Positions 36,042 through 46,699 of a stretch of 64,000 nt of DNA are shown piece after piece. The position numbers and the translations under genes are program-made. The stretch is from Thermothelomyces thermophilus ATCC 42464 (lineage: Eukaryota; Ascomycota; Sordariomycetes; Sordariales; Chaetomiaceae): the NCBI RefSeq assembly GCF_000226095.1, contig NC_016476.1:2542001-2606000 (forward strand), written 5' to 3'. The notes beneath the pieces were generated by a model, which was given only the letters and a program-made list of their open reading frames with translations, was not told the origin of the DNA and searched no databases. The first letter of the stretch is position 1. Each line of letters begins with the position of its first letter.

Positions 36042-38422
36042 TTACATGGCCGTGCAACTGCTCCATGCCCCCTGGTTACATTGCTCGTAATAACCCGTAT
36101 CCTCGGCGCTCTCTCCGATGTTGTGCTTCTTGATGACCCCGGAAACCCTCAAGGTCTGCTGCCCATCACCATGCCACCAGCGCAGCCGCTGGATGAGCAC
36201 CGTCTCCTCCTCATCGCTGCTTATCTCCCACTTACCCGAGCTCACCTCGACCGAGCACTCGTCCTTGGGGAAATGGTACTCCGGGAGGAACACTACTGTC
36301 GGCGCCTCCGGATCTGCCACTCTGGGAGCTTGGATCGTCAACGTGAAGAGGCATTTTCGGAGATCGAACCCATAATCCGTTATGACTCCGGCCGTAGCGA
36401 CCGGCGCTGGCCGCACGTACGCCTCTGCTGCACGGTAGCCCGGGGAAGCCGTGAGTTCGGGCTGACGCGAGGTAGCCTCTAAAGAAATGGAAGGATTTGT
36501 GATGGAGCGTCTGAGGTTAGCGGGTGTAACACTCTCGTCGTCGTCCAACTCTTTCCTAGCAGCCGGTGTTCGTAGGTTCGAAGTCGAGTCTTCGAGGCTT
36601 GGGATGCGGGGGTGAGCCGAGAGTGGTAGCAGCTTATCATCGACCGAGACGATGGAGAGATCTTCGCCATTCCACTGATCTCCCTTTTCGTGATCGTTTG
36701 AGGCCATGTATAGCCAAAGGGTGTAACCTTCCAAGCCGGCGGCCTCCACTCCGAAATGATTGGCGTCCATAGCAGCCGATTGACTCGAGTAGTCGCCCGT
36801 CTTGTATGCGTACTTGTCATCCATATCGTACGGAATGCCGAATTCCGTCATCAAACATGGGTGGTTCCCCATGCGATCGAGACCCTCCTTTCTCATGGCC
36901 GCGTGTTGGTCTCGGAAGCAGTTCCGGATTGCCGTCTCCCCCAGCTTCACGGCAAGGGCTGGGTGCCAATACCGCCCGCGGAGCACGCCTATCACGTCCA
37001 CGTTCCAATTCCGGTTCCATTTCTTGGTCATCAAGGTGATGCCATCGTACCAGTGAGGGGAATAGACTAGAAATGGATCATCGCCGTCCGGGGTGTCTTT
37101 GATGAGTGGTGGAAGTTCCATGGTGGGACCTTGCAGAAGAATGATGGCGTTCTTGTGTACTGACCGGACCGTGTCGCGGTATTTTCGGAAAAAATCCATA
37201 AAGTAGGTGTTGGTGAAGTAGGAATAGTCAATGGTTTCCCCCGTTGCCGGATGCTTCGCAAAATAGTCCTTTCTGAGAAGCGTGTCCGTCGACGGGTCCC
37301 AGACGCCATGCTGTGCCCAGATGCACTCGCCCAGCTTCCACCCTGGATCTCTCTTGTAGCCGTACCGCGACTCATCATAGCCTTCTGGGAGCCAGGCAAC
37401 CTCGCCATGCGGATCAACAAGCGTGCGCCCCACCCTGTAAGGGCCAAGTCCCCCCATGTCCCAGGTCTCGACCTCGACTGCTCTCCCAGACCCCGTAAGC
37501 ATGGTCTGCCATATTGTCGGGCAAGTTCCTTTTTTGAGGGCCTGCTCTTTCGGTATGACACTGATGTCTTGGTAGCCTATCATGCCTTTATTCGGCTCGT
37601 TTAAGCTCTCCCAGCCAAACACCACGTCGTTCTCGATGTCGCCGGCCTCGTGGATGCGCTGCGCTAGATGAGCACAGGCGCGGAGGAAGTGACCCTGTAA
37701 GTAATCTTGAATGTTGACCCCGTCGATGATACACCGTGGTGCAAAGTCTCTCCCGGCAAAGAATAAGGTGAACATGGTGGCCGCGGCCAGGCGGTAGTAG
37801 TTTGTCGACCAGATCATCTTGGGAAACGCGTCGGGTTCTGGGTAGGTGTTATGGACGATGGCGGCCTCTGTCGCCGCAAAACTCTGGGGGTTAAGCCCAG
37901 CTGCGTAGAGCGTCCACATGGGAGCGCCCGAGCCTCCCGAGAAACGAGACCACTAGAATCACACGCGTCAGCTCCTTCGACCTTGTGCCCTGCCCATATC
38001 GCGAGCCGGCGGGCAGGAGTCAGAACACGCACCACATCCTGATGCGGGTCCATGAAGACATAGAAACCGTAACTTTTTGCCGCCCTCAGCACCTCTATTG
38101 TTTCGTCTATCCATGCCTCATCGTAGATGCCCGGACCGGCGGCTTCGATAGCCTCCCAAGTGAAGACATAGCGGATGGTGTTGTACCCGCAGCGCTTTAA
38201 CCGCGAAAAATGGAGATGAGCCTCCTCCTTGGAAAAGGGCCGGCCGACGAAGCTGACATTGTCTCCATCGAAGAAGTCTTCTGGCACGTGCGACGGCTGG
38301 TTGGGCTTGCTGGGGTACTTGGCTTCGCCGGCGACGTTGATGCCTCTGAGAAGGACTTGCCTGCCGTAGCCGTCGCGGAACTTGCCGTCTTCGATCGTGA
38401 GACGGAGGTTTGTCATTCTCAT
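36042..38422 (-). CDS. egh1: GH5_12 steryl-beta-glucosidase / glucosylceramidase-like protein
   Basis: Two exons, complement(join(36042..37952,38033..38422)), encode about 766 residues. The 80-bp intron (GTGCGT donor, TCTAG acceptor) joins MDPHQDV to WSRFSGGSGAPMW. The family is GH5 subfamily 12, including Saccharomyces Egh1 and Cryptococcus EGCrP2, which hydrolyse ergosteryl beta-glucoside and related glucosylated lipids. Visible catalytic context: LRGINVAGEAKYPSKP near the N terminus, the acid/base Glu in GWESLNEPNKG and the nucleophile Glu in CLMTEFGIPYDM, followed by the C-terminal beta domain (FTLTIQAPRV to SGVIKKHNIGES). No signal peptide is evident, in keeping with an intracellular enzyme. 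Start candidates are 38422 (MRMTNLRLTIEDGKF) and 38416 (MTNLRL); the frame stays open to 38581, but that extension lacks family resemblance. The promoter is shared with pri1. Confidence 0.92.
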
Positions 38423-39182
38423 TGACCGAGCAAGGTTTCGTGTGATCCAGGGGTAGGGGTGGGCGAGCGACACGACACGAGATCCGTGGGACGGAATCGG
38501 AGTTGGAAGGCCGCCTCCGGCGGGTTGAATGACGTCGAACGGACCAAACAGAGGTAACAACTCGGTGACACAGAGCTGCACCGACCGCCAACAGCACCTT
38601 TATCGCGGGCCTCCGCAAAACAGTCTTCGAGGACAAAAAAAACGGGAACTCGACACCAGAGAAAAAGGCCTTGTTTCCTGGGGCCTGGACAGCAACCACC
38701 AAGATGCCCGGTATGAGTAGTTGGCGGAAGGTGCTGTTCATCTGATTACAGGAGAAGGTCCTCTAAAGTAGCTGATGTTCGGGTTAGGGTTGTAGAGGAC
38801 AGGGTCCAGGTTACATTTCTTAATTCATAAGGCATGGAGAAACCTAGGTACTTCCGTGCTTGGCAGTTCTCCCCAGGCCGCGCGCGTCAAGTGCCACTTT
38901 ACGCGCGACACGGTTTCTTGGTCTTGGCGCGTCTTGAACGCCGTATCCGTACTCTGCGAACCATCTCGAGAGCAACAGCCCAAGGAGCAGGAACATTGAA
39001 CACGAACGACTCTTGAAACCGAAGACCGTTGCAGTTTTCGATTCAGGCTCTACCTCTCTACTCGTTCAACATCCAACATCCTGAAAACGGGGCCTGAGGT
39101 CGCACAAGTACGAAGGAGACCATACCGCATTCCGAGACGCCCGCTGTTGGGCCAAACGGCACCGCTTCGTCAAGTCACTCAG
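38423..39182. other. divergent promoter between egh1-type gene and pri1
   Basis: A 760-bp interval with no recognised coding sequence. It contains a GGTTAGGGTT telomere-like sequence (38782-38791) and GC-rich clusters of CGCGCGTC, ACGCGCGA and GGCGCGTC (about 38880-38932) that resemble but do not exactly match the MCB core. Confidence 0.55.
38782..38791 (+). other. telomere-repeat-like GGTTAGGGTT
   Basis: The sequence GGGTTAGGGTT occurs in the egh1/pri1 divergent promoter, about 360 bp from the egh1-type start and 400 bp from the pri1 start. TTAGGG is the telomere repeat of most filamentous fungi and the binding core of Tbf1/Taz1-like Myb factors. One and a half repeats may be chance. Confidence 0.4.
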
Positions 39183-40923
39183 ATGGAAAGAGAAGCGATG
39201 ACGACAGCAATAGAAGAGGACACTGTCATGGTCGAGGCTGGGGAAGTTCAGGGTGTAGCAGATCCGGCTTCCATGCAGGCAGTGGAAAAGTCTCTGGCCC
39301 AACCCGCCGATGACGAGGACATGGGTGTAGAGATCAAGCAGGAGAGCAAAGCGGAGGTAAAGCTGGAGGATCTCTTTGACGGGATTGACTCGGACGACGA
39401 CGAGTTTCCCACTTCTAGCAACCATCTGAACAGCCAGGAGCCTGGACACGCGTCAGTTCCACCCGCTCCCCAAGTCCACGGCGAGTGCTAACTCCAAGCC
39501 AGCGAGAACAACGCTCAGGACACGTCTATTGAGCTCTTACGCATATACTACCAGCGCTTCTTCCCTTGGCGGTACATGTTCCAATGGCTGAATCACAGCC
39601 CGGTCCCCACCAAGGATTTCAAGCATCGCGAGTTCAGTTTGTGGCTGCACAACGACGCCGTCTTGCGGTATCAGTCATTTTCCACTTCAGACCTGTTAGT
39701 GGACCATGTTCCCGCCTCTTTGATTGTTTGTTGACCTTTCTGAACAGATTCCGCAAAGACGTATTGCGGCTGATGCCGAGACGTATCGAGATCGGACCTG
39801 TCTACACGGCGGACCCCAGAGATCGCAAGACTTTCCGGACCGCGAGCGCCTTCCAGCCGATAGCGAAGGAGCTGTGTTTCGATATTGACTTGACAGACTA
39901 CGACGACATCCGGACGTGCTGCGACATGGCTAACATCTGCCACAAGTGCTGGAAATTCATGATCATGGCCATCAAGGTTATCGATACCGCGCTGCGAGAG
40001 GACTTTGGCTACAACCACATCCTCTGGGTGTACTCGGGTCGTCGTGGTGTCCATGCATGGGTCTGCGATAAACAGGCAAGGACGTTGGAAGACAAACACC
40101 GAAAGGCCATCGCTGCCTACTTGGAGGTGGTGACCGGCAAGCAAGGTGGCAAGAGGGTTAATCTCCGTCGGCCGTTGCATCCCCACCTCTCGTAAGTTAC
40201 CGCCCGCCAGTTGATTCCCCTCCGGGTGACATAGTTGACACTAACCGATCACTCCACAGGAGGAGCATCGACATTCTCAAGGACCACTTCCAGAAAGACG
40301 TCCTCGAGACCCAAGACCCCTGGAGAAGCCCCGAAAGGGCCGAGAACCTCCTCCAGCAGATCCCCGACCACCAACTGCGCGAAGCCCTCCGCAAGAAGTG
40401 GGAATCCTCTCCGGGGCGCTCATCCACCGCAAGATGGGCCGACATCGACGCGCTGGCACAGACCAACGCCAGCGCCGCGTTGGACCCCAAGGAGCTGCTC
40501 GACGCCAAGCAAGACATCGTTATCGAGTATACGTATCCGCGTCTCGATACGGCTGTTTCCCAGAAGCTGAACCACTTGCTCAAGAGCCCCTTCGTCATCC
40601 ACCCGGGAACCGGGCGTGTCTGCGTGCCCATCGACATGAACAATCTCGACGGGTTCGATCCGCTCAACGTGCCGACGCTACAAAGGTTGGTAACGGAGAT
40701 TGACGCGTGGACCGAAGCCGACGGCGCAGCGATGGGAGGGTCGGGGGGTAGTAGCCAGGAAGTGAAGCCCGTTCAGGACTGGGAGAAAACGAGTCTGAAA
40801 CCTTATATTGAATATTTCAGGTCGTTTGTTACTGCGTTAATGAAGGACGAGAGGGAACCCGGTGTGAAGAGGGAGCGTGAGGAGGATGAAGTTCAGGTCA
40901 AAGTTGAGTCGCTGGACTTCTGA
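39183..40923 (+). CDS. pri1: DNA primase small (catalytic) subunit Pri1
   Basis: Four exons, 39183..39451, 39503..39694, 39748..40191 and 40260..40923, encode 522 residues; introns are 51, 53 and 68 bp. Pri1 makes RNA primers within the Pol alpha-primase complex. After a 100-residue acidic N-terminal extension, conservation begins at DTSIELLRIYYQRFFPWRYM and continues with WLNHSPVPTKDFKHREFSL. The metal-binding acidic motif is CFDIDLTDYDD (about residue 197). The Cys cluster CCDMANICHKCW binds structural zinc. The nucleotide-binding SGRRGVHAW motif lies near residue 250. The C-terminal 150 residues carry LEKTSLKPYI-like sequence (here WEKTSLKPYIEYFR) and an acidic Lys/Glu tail. The first donor (CACGC|GTCAGT) is the only nearby one that joins in frame to ENNAQDTSIELL. 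The Met at 39198 is an alternative start. Confidence 0.93.
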
Positions 40924-41089
40924 TTAGCGCCCTTATATGGGTACATACACGCGGACATGGTCTGGGTTTGGGATATCTGCGGCGGGCCCACCGTCCACTA
41001 TGTGAGAGGAACTGTCGCATCAGGCTGTGTTTCTTTAACGCTATCGATATGGGCGATGACTTCTCTTGGGGCGCGTTCCGCCCATCCTA

Positions 41090-42430
41090 CTACCCTCGGT
41101 TGCTTGGCAGCAATGTCGTGCCGCCGTGGTTTTCACTCCGATGATTCAGGCCTTGGGCAACCTGATTTGTTCCGGACACTGTCTGGTCCCCTGTCGGCGT
41201 TTCATCCTCGTGACTGCTATGCTCCTCGCCGTAACTACCCTCCCTGTCCCCTTTATCCTTCACTGCTGAGCTTTTCGCCGCGTCATCCTTCAGCGTCCCT
41301 CCTTTACGTTTAGGGATCACTTCTAGGAAAGCCTGACCCCAGTCACCACATTCCAACCACTTAGCCATGATTTCTACCACTTGATTTGTAGTCAGAACAA
41401 AGCGGCTCTGCATGGCCATGTATTCGCCGATAGGAAGCTTCGCCGTCCGGACCTTGAACTCCTTAGCCCGCTTGTAGCAAAGCCCCTTTTCTCTGTTCTT
41501 GTCCACTATTCCACCAATGACATAACTGGTATTCGCCTCTAGCCTGTCAAGCGTATATGGCGATTCCGACGTGAGGTAGACAACGGATCGATCTACATCC
41601 TCGCCTTCTGGCTCAGCTTCGGTTGTAGGGTGTGTTCCGCCACCGTTGTTGTCAGAAGAGCTGCCCTGCCCGCCATCGCTGGGCTTGATCAGATCGATTA
41701 TTTCGCCTCCTTGGAGCCCGGCCATTTGTTCCTGAGCTTTCTTCGCAGCCTCCTTGAAGTCGCCCTCGTGGAAGCTCACGTTCTTCCAATTGCGATGAGC
41801 ATTCTGAAGCACCGTCTCGAAACGCTCCTTGAGCTTTCCTTTCCAGGAGCTGAAGTGCAGGCATGCCTGGTACTTGGCTTTGCGGTTCATCGCGTAGGAC
41901 CGGACTAGCTGGCTGGACAGCGACACCAGCTCCTGCTCGCGCATGTACTGCTCAAAATCGCAGTCAATGATGAACGAGACAGGTACCGGGCGGTATTTCC
42001 AGGGCTCTCTTTGCGGCAAGACCGTCGCGGGGTCGATGCCGGCTGCTTTAGCCTCGGCGATCTTGGCTTCTCTTTCTTCACGCTTCCGAGCCTGACGTTC
42101 GTGCCGCTTGTCCTTCCGTTTTGCCCGCCGCTCCTGCTTGTATTCCTCCCACTGCTGTTTCCGTCTTAAGCGTTTGAGCTGATTCTTCGACAGCGGTTTA
42201 TCCCCATTCCCCCCCGCCTCTCCATCCCCCCCGGCGCCGGACTCGCTAGCTGTCGGTTCTTGACTCTCACTTGCTGGCGAGCTTCTTTTCGCAGGCCGCT
42301 CAAGCTCGTTTTCCGCCTTCCGCTTGCCATTGGCGCCAGACAGAGTGCCATTTTCGGTTGCTTCTCCGGAATCTGGTGCTTCGGGCATATCCGCATCCGC
42401 AGCGGCGTGTGGGCTTTCGTCTGTCGCCAT
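41090..42430 (-). CDS. trm10: tRNA (guanine-N1)-9 methyltransferase Trm10
   Basis: A single exon of 446 codons. Trm10 is a SPOUT-fold enzyme that methylates N1 of G9 (or A9) in tRNAs. The first 60 residues are disordered. A Lys/Arg/Glu-rich RNA-binding helix follows (LSKNQLKRLRRKQQWEEYKQ and repeats of KRKDKRHERQARKREE). The SPOUT domain begins at RPVPVSFIIDCDFEQYM and includes LVRSYAMNRKAKYQACLHFS, VVYLTSESPYTLDRLEANTS, YVIGGIVDKNREKGLCYKRA and LPIGEYMAMQSRFVLTTNQV, with IMAKWLECGDWGQAFLEVIP at its end. A charged tail of about 60 residues follows. The start at 42430 (MATDESPHAA) is the first Met of the plausible protein; the frame continues upstream through non-conserved promoter sequence. 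It shares a 449-bp divergent promoter with msh2. Confidence 0.93.
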   Translation of the reverse strand: MATDESPHAAADADMPEAPDSGEATENGTLSGANGKRKAENELERPAKRSSPASESQEPTASESGAGGDGEAGGNGDKPLSKNQLKRLRRKQQWEEYKQERRAKRKDKRHERQARKREEREAKIAEAKAAGIDPATVLPQREPWKYRPVPVSFIIDCDFEQYMREQELVSLSSQLVRSYAMNRKAKYQACLHFSSWKGKLKERFETVLQNAHRNWKNVSFHEGDFKEAAKKAQEQMAGLQGGEIIDLIKPSDGGQGSSSDNNGGGTHPTTEAEPEGEDVDRSVVYLTSESPYTLDRLEANTSYVIGGIVDKNREKGLCYKRAKEFKVRTAKLPIGEYMAMQSRFVLTTNQVVEIMAKWLECGDWGQAFLEVIPKRKGGTLKDDAAKSSAVKDKGDREGSYGEEHSSHEDETPTGDQTVSGTNQVAQGLNHRSENHGGTTLLPSNRG

Positions 42431-42879
42431 TTTCAATTCATCATAAGGGAAGAAGGGAAACGACGTGTTTTCGTAAAACCTTGGACGTGTGGGGTCCCCG
42501 AGTTCCTCGACTCTTGCGGGTGGTGGTGCCCCACCCCACTTACCTAGTGTATCCAGTACTGTAGCGTACTTGTACAGTACTGTACCTACGAAGCGTATTG
42601 GAACGTTCCGTACGTACAGAACATACGTGGCACATACAGTACTTGTATTTCGCATATTGTATGTACATGACGAATAGGCGGTAAGGCCCAGTGTCAATCG
42701 CGCTGCGTCGCGTCTTTCGCCGCAAACTTTAATTGAGACGCGTCTTCCAACTCGGACCAGGGTCGTCCTGTTTCCTTAGGATCGGAGGAGCCAACCGACC
42801 GCATCCCACTATCGTCTTTCTCCTGCAATGTCAACGTAAAGAGGTGTATGGAGTTCGATAAAACCAGGTTACAATTAAC
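42431..42879. other. divergent promoter between trm10 and msh2
   Basis: A 449-bp interval. The trm10-proximal half (42541-42665) is dense in GTAC-containing palindromes (GTACAGTAC, CAGTACTG, GTACGTAC). The msh2-proximal half carries one exact ACGCGT (42738-42743) and a GCGTCGCGTC cluster just before it. Confidence 0.6.
42738..42743. promoter_or_regulatory. MCB-type ACGCGT motif upstream of msh2
   Basis: An exact ACGCGT lies 137-142 bp before the msh2 start codon, in the context GAGACGCGTC, similar to one of the two copies before sld2. MBF-dependent G1/S control of mismatch-repair genes is known in budding yeast; a similar role here is inferred. A single hexamer can occur by chance in DNA of this composition. 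Confidence 0.35.
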
Positions 42880-45864
42880 ATGTCCTCACGACCAGAACTT
42901 AAGGTTTGCAACCCACATCTTCCCAGTCTCTTCCCATTTGCAACCTCTTGCTTCGAGCGCTGACTCGACGATTGCAAACTTCAGGTCGACGATGAACACG
43001 GCTTTATCCGGTTCTTTAAGTCTCTTCCGGTTGTAGATGACGACGTAGTCCGCATCTTCGACCGAGGAGACTGGTACACTGCACATGGTGAAAATGCAAA
43101 CTTCATCGCAAAGACTGTCCGTTTCCGCTGCGCACTGTTTCCATTCCTACCCGCCGACTGACTCTTTCGGCAGGTCTACAAGACTACTTCGGTCGTACGA
43201 CAGCTCGGGCGCAATGACAGCACCGGCTTGCCATCCGTCACCATGACGGTGACCGTCTTCCGACAGTTCCTCCGTGAAGCCTTGTACAAACTAGGGAAAC
43301 GGGTCGAGATTTGGGCGAGCCCCAACGGGCGTATGAATTGGAAAATCGTCAAGCAAGCCTCCCCGGGAAACCTCCAAGACGTTGAGGAGGATCTGGGAAG
43401 CCTTTCCGAGGCGGCGCCCATCATTCTGGCCGTCAAAATCTCGACAAAGGCATCGGAAGCTAGGTCTGTTGGAGTATGCTTCGCCGATGCGAGCGTCAGG
43501 GAGCTCGGCGTCAGCGAATTTCTCGATAACGACCTCTATTCCAACTTTGAGGCTCTCCTGATTCAACTTGGCGTCAAGGAGTGTCTGATCCACATGGAGA
43601 AAGCGGACAAGGAGAAGGATCCGGAGCTAGCGAAGCTAAGGCAGATCATCGACAACTGCGGCATCGCCATCTCTGAGAGACCGGCTGCGGATTTCGGCAC
43701 CAAAGATATTGAGCAGGACTTGGCGAGGCTGCTGAAAGATGAGCGGTCTGCTACCTTGCTGCCGCAGACTGATCTGAAGCTTGCTATGGGCGCAGCCTCC
43801 GCCCTCATCAAGTACCTTGGCGTCCTGCACGATCCTTCCAACTTCGGCCAGTACCAGCTCTACCAACACGACCTGGCCCAGTTCATGAAACTTGACGCTG
43901 CTGCACTCAAGGCACTGAACCTGATGCCGAGTGCAAGAGACGGTGCCAAGACGATGAGCCTGTTTGGGTTGCTTAACCACTGCAGGACACCATTAGGAAG
44001 CAGGCTGCTGGCGCAATGGTTGAAGCAGCCCTTAATGGACAAGAGCGAAATCGAAAAGCGTCAGCAACTGGTTGAGGCGTTTGTCAACGACACGGAACTG
44101 CGCCAGACGATGCAAGAGGAACACTTGAGGGCCATCCCTGACCTCTACCGCCTGGCGAAGCGATTTCAACGCAAGAAGGCGAACCTGGAAGACGTTGTCA
44201 GAGTGTATCAGGTGGCCATCCGCCTTCCCGGCTTCCTGGGCACGCTTGAAGGGGTGATGGACGAAACCTACCGCGACCCTTTGGATGAGGCTTACACCAA
44301 CCAGCTTCGAGGATTGTCTGACAGCTTGGCAAAACTGCAAGAAATGGTGGAGACAACCGTCGACCTTGACGCACTCGACAACCACGAGTTCATCATCAAA
44401 CCAGAGTTTGACGATAGCTTGCGCATCATCCGGAAGAAACTCGACAAGTTACGAACAGACATGAACAGAGAGTTCGCCGATGTGGCGAGCGACCTGGGCC
44501 AGGAGAGGGACAAGAAGATATTCCTCGAGAACCACAAAGTTCACGGCTGGTGCATGCGGTTGACTCGGACCGAGGCTGGCTGCATTCGGAATAAGTCCCG
44601 GTATATGGAGTGCTCGACACAGAAGAACGGCGTCTACTTCACAACCAAGACCCTTCAAGGGTATCGTCGCGAATTCGACCAGCTATCTCAGACCTACAAC
44701 AGGACTCAAAGCGGTCTTGTAAACGAGGTTGTCGGGGTGGCTGCGTCCTATACTCCCGTTCTTGAGAGGCTCGCCGGCATCCTCGCCCATCTGGACGTGA
44801 TCGTTTCCTTCGCACATTGTTCCGTGCATGCTCCCATCTCCTACGTGCGGCCCAAAATCCATCCACGGGGCGAAGGTCAAACGATTCTGACGGAAGCCCG
44901 CCATCCCTGCCTCGAGATGCAGGACGACGTTCAATTCATTACCAACGATGTTGAGCTGACGCGAGACAAGTCGTCTTTTCTCGTCATTACCGGTCCCAAC
45001 ATGGGTGGCAAATCGACATACATCCGCCAGATTGGCGTGATTGCTCTGATGGCCCAGATCGGCTGCTTTGTGCCCTGTAGCACAGCCGAGCTGACCATCT
45101 TCGATAGCATACTGGCGCGCGTAGGCGCGAGCGACAGCCAGCTCAAGGGCGTCTCGACCTTCATGGCCGAGATGCTCGAAACGGCCAACATCCTCAAGTC
45201 GGCGACGGCCGAGAGTCTCATCATCATCGATGAGCTCGGCCGCGGCACGTCAACCTACGACGGGTTCGGCCTAGCGTGGGCCATCTCAGAGCACATCGTC
45301 AAGGAGATCGGCTGCTTCGCCCTCTTCGCCACCCATTTCCACGAGCTGACCGCCCTCGCGGACCAGTACCCGCAGGTGCGTAACCTGCACGTCACGGCGC
45401 ACATCAGTGGCACCGATTCGTCGTCTTCCAAGAAGAAGACGGGGACCGAGAAGCGCGAGGTCACGCTCCTCTACAAAGTCGAACCGGGCGTCTGCGACCA
45501 GAGCTTCGGCATCCACGTGGCCGAGCTGGTGCGCTTCCCGGACAAGGTCGTGCGCATGGCCAAGCGCAAGGCCGACGAGCTTGAGGACTTCACCTCGGCT
45601 AAGCAGGACGGCGACGGCAAGACTGCTGCTACCCCGACGACGACGACGACGACGACAACTGCGGTCCTTGCCGGCGCAGAGTACAGCAAACGCGACGTTG
45701 AGGAGGGTAGCGCCCTGCTCAAGGACCTGCTCGTGCGCTGGAAGGACGAGGTTCGGGCCGGGTCCATGTCCAAGGCGGAGATGGTTGCGCGGCTGAGGGA
45801 GATGGTGGGGAAGGATGAGAAGCTACTGGCGAACCCATTCTTCCAAAGCGTCAGGGCGTTGTAA
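42880..45864 (+). CDS. msh2: DNA mismatch repair protein Msh2
   Basis: Three exons, 42880..42903, 42985..43116 and 43174..45864, encode 948 residues. The first exon is only 24 bp (MSSRPELK) and joins to VDDEHGFIRFFKSLP; the second joins ENANFIAKT to VYKTTSVVRQLG. Msh2 pairs with Msh6 or Msh3 to bind mismatches and small loops and start repair. MutS domains I to V are complete. The ATPase has the Walker A GPNMGGKST (about residue 660), the Walker B/signature IIIDELGRGTSTYDG (about residue 737), and FATHFHELTAL. The clamp region includes FILENHKVHGW-like sequence (here IFLENHKVHGWCMRLTRT). Near residue 872, between the ATPase and the C-terminal dimerisation helices, is a run of eight Thr encoded by ACG/ACA repeats, probably a flexible linker. 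It ends KLLANPFFQSVRAL. Confidence 0.97.
45635..45660 (+). repeat. (ACG)n microsatellite inside msh2 coding sequence
   Basis: A run of ACG triplets ending in ACA-ACT encodes eight consecutive Thr in the linker before the C-terminal helices of Msh2. The array is nearly pure and in frame. Confidence 0.85.
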
Positions 45865-46699
45865 ACATATGGGTAGGCCGGGACTCGGGCTGCTCAACAG
45901 CATCCTTTGGTTGGGTGGGTATTGCGGGATATTAATGGAAGGGATTGCTCAATGAACCAGCGGAATGTCAGTCGGCATAATAAGCAAGGGACTTGAATTC
46001 TAGTTGCTATTCTGTTTGCTGGGCGTTAAGGACGAAGCAGGGTGTATAACCAGAAAATTGGAATTCTGTAGCATAATGAGAGTTCTACCTTCCAGCTTCT
46101 GTCTGCCTGTGCATACATGTAGGTGTTGAGAGTCGACAGTCTCGGCATGGGATGCTCAGAACCTGTATATACTGCCCCGGCCTGTGCATGTTCAAGACGT
46201 AACTCTAGACACCAAATGAATGACACTTCCTCTTAATAAGCCTCGCCAAATACCCCGAGAGCAAACGGGGGGGTTAAGGCAGGCAACGAGTTCGGAGACT
46301 AACTAAGCTACAGGATACAGGGCCACAAGATAACCGCCAAAAGATGTCGTCTACACTGGATGACGCCAAGGTCAAGACACCAACCAGCAACGCAGTGCCT
46401 TGTGAGAATGCCGTTACCTAGTCTACCAATAGTTCCTGTACATACATGCCCTTGCCTCGGCCTCTCAGCGTCACACTCAAAACACGAAGTATCCGTCATC
46501 CTTTCCGGATGCCTGCCTATTTCGCCCCCGAGTGTGATGGACTCGCACTATTAGCATCCCAACGCAGTCCAGAAGCATGCCCGCTTGTTCTCGACGAGCT
46601 CCACCGCCGATACTGGGAAAACAGAGCCCTCTGACGCTATACAGGCAGGACCAATGTCCTCCAGGCAACAACGCGATAGCCGACGCCTTGATCAACCTT
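45865..46699. other. intergenic region between convergent msh2 and ubp2
   Basis: Nothing recognisable as a gene. Slightly AT-rich 3' flanks of both genes. No strong repeat. Confidence 0.5.
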
